From Leptolinea sp964446955 (lineage in GTDB: Bacteria; Chloroflexota; Anaerolineae; Anaerolineales; Anaerolineaceae): 64,000 bases of DNA. Positions 63,378-64,000 of the stretch are shown piece by piece. The stretch is from contig CAYUQJ010000003.1 in the NCBI GenBank assembly GCA_964446955.1, forward strand, positions 1 to 64,000, in the 5' to 3' direction. Position numbers and translations under genes: made by a program. Position 1 is the first letter of the stretch. Every line of letters begins with the position of its first letter. The notes under the pieces were generated by a model. That model was given only the letters and a program-made list of their open reading frames with translations. It made no database searches and was not told the origin of the DNA.

Positions 63378-64000
63378 ATGTCCACTCGGCCAAAAATTCT
63401 CAACATTGCCCACCGCGGCGCGCGATCGGTGGCACCGGAAAACACGCTGGCAGCAGCCCGTAAAGCCTTGGAATTTGGAGCAGATCTTTGGGAATGTGAT
63501 GTCGTGTTGACATCCGATGGTGTGCCCGTACTTTTGCATGATGATAATCTTCGGCGCACATCTAATGCCATGTCCGTTTTTCCCAATCGCAAACCCTGGA
63601 AGGTTTCTGCTTTCTCATATGAGGAATTGAAGCGTCTGGATTTCGGATCCTGGTATTTGACGGCCGATCCATTCAAAATGATCAAGACCGGTAAACTATT
63701 GCCTGAGGATTTGCAAAAGTTCGTAGGGGAGCCCGTTTTATCATTGCAGGATGCTTTACAGTTCACCCATGATAACAACTGGCAGATCAATATTGAGATA
63801 AAAGATCTGCGCGGAAGTACCGGGAATGATACTGTGGTCGAAAAAGTGGTCAACCTGGTTCGGGAGCAGGCGATGGAGAAGGATGTCTGGATCTCTTCAT
63901 TCAACCATATGTATATATCCCGGGTAAAGGAACTGGATCCATCCATCCGGACCGGCGCACTGGTGGAGTGGATCGATCTGAACCCTATTGCGCGTATGCG
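63378..64000 (+). CDS. Glycerophosphodiester phosphodiesterase (partial)
   Basis: The first 207 codons of a GDPD-family enzyme that splits glycerophosphodiesters to glycerol-3-phosphate and an alcohol; the gene runs off the window end. Catalytic motifs are HRGARSVAPENTLAA near residue 12, with the metal-binding ECDVVLTSDGVPVLLHDD near residue 39 and the IEIKD segment near 140. The start is ATG 63378 after ACGGGG. The family usually spans about 250 residues. Confidence 0.9.
   Translation, partial: MSTRPKILNIAHRGARSVAPENTLAAARKALEFGADLWECDVVLTSDGVPVLLHDDNLRRTSNAMSVFPNRKPWKVSAFSYEELKRLDFGSWYLTADPFKMIKTGKLLPEDLQKFVGEPVLSLQDALQFTHDNNWQINIEIKDLRGSTGNDTVVEKVVNLVREQAMEKDVWISSFNHMYISRVKELDPSIRTGALVEWIDLNPIARM

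Overview
The window reads as a chromosomal segment of a bacterium, most likely a member of the Chloroflexota (Anaerolineae-like). This assignment is an inference from gene content: a complex I membrane arm with two NuoM subunits, an archaeal-type prolyl-tRNA synthetase, a zinc-type S14, a two-domain MazG with an N-terminal extension, and GT87- and GT-C-like membrane proteins. Coding density is high, starts are often GTG or TTG, and no tRNA, rRNA, CRISPR array, transposase or phage gene was seen.

Region 1 (1-17.3 kb, + strand) is the translation superoperon. It runs from the end of tuf through the S10 genes (rpsJ, rplCDWB, rpsS, rplV, rpsC, rplP, rpmC, rpsQ), the spc genes (rplNXE, rpsNH, rplFR, rpsE, rpmD, rplO, secY, adk, map, rpmJ) and the alpha genes (rpsMKD, rpoA, rplQ), then truA, rplM and rpsI. 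infA is not between map and rpmJ. A 326-base non-coding stretch between rpsJ and rplC is full of potential hairpins and may be an undescribed ribosomal-protein leader or internal promoter region.

Region 2 (17.3-21.3 kb) holds mazG, a HAD hydrolase on the other strand and a large polytopic membrane protein. Region 3 (21.4-32.9 kb, + strand) is the energy block: the membrane subunits of complex I (nuoA, H, J, K, L, M, a second M, N), followed by the membrane part of ATP synthase (an AtpI/AtpZ-like protein, a, c and a b subunit fused to the C-terminal domain of delta). The soluble subunits NuoB-G and I and AtpA, G, D, C are not here. The second NuoM lacks the key TM7 lysine.

Region 4 (32.9-43.0 kb, + strand) has a MurE-family ligase overlapping an AlgI-like O-acyltransferase and an AlgX/AlgJ-like partner, which suggests cell-wall O-acetylation. 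It continues with a MazG-like protein, a LOG-family protein, proS, a helical-repeat protein, rpsO and pnp.

Region 5 (43-64 kb, mostly - strand) is accessory and regulatory. It contains a GT87-like membrane protein, a Cache-HAMP-PAS-GAF-HD-GYP sensor, an EF-G-like GTPase, an aldo/keto reductase, a methyltransferase, a GNAT acetyltransferase, a DHH-CBS-nucleotidyltransferase fusion, a PIG-L deacetylase, two MerR/GyrI paralogues and a BtrH-like protein. A likely stress operon follows: clpB, an ECF sigma factor, a zinc anti-sigma factor with RsrA-like cysteine spacing, a DUF2892 protein and a thioredoxin fused to a DUF2892-like segment. The window ends inside a glycerophosphodiester phosphodiesterase gene.

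Two promoters (before the AtpI-like gene and before the MurE-like gene) place the predicted transcription start within a few bases of the start codon, so leaderless mRNAs are likely.
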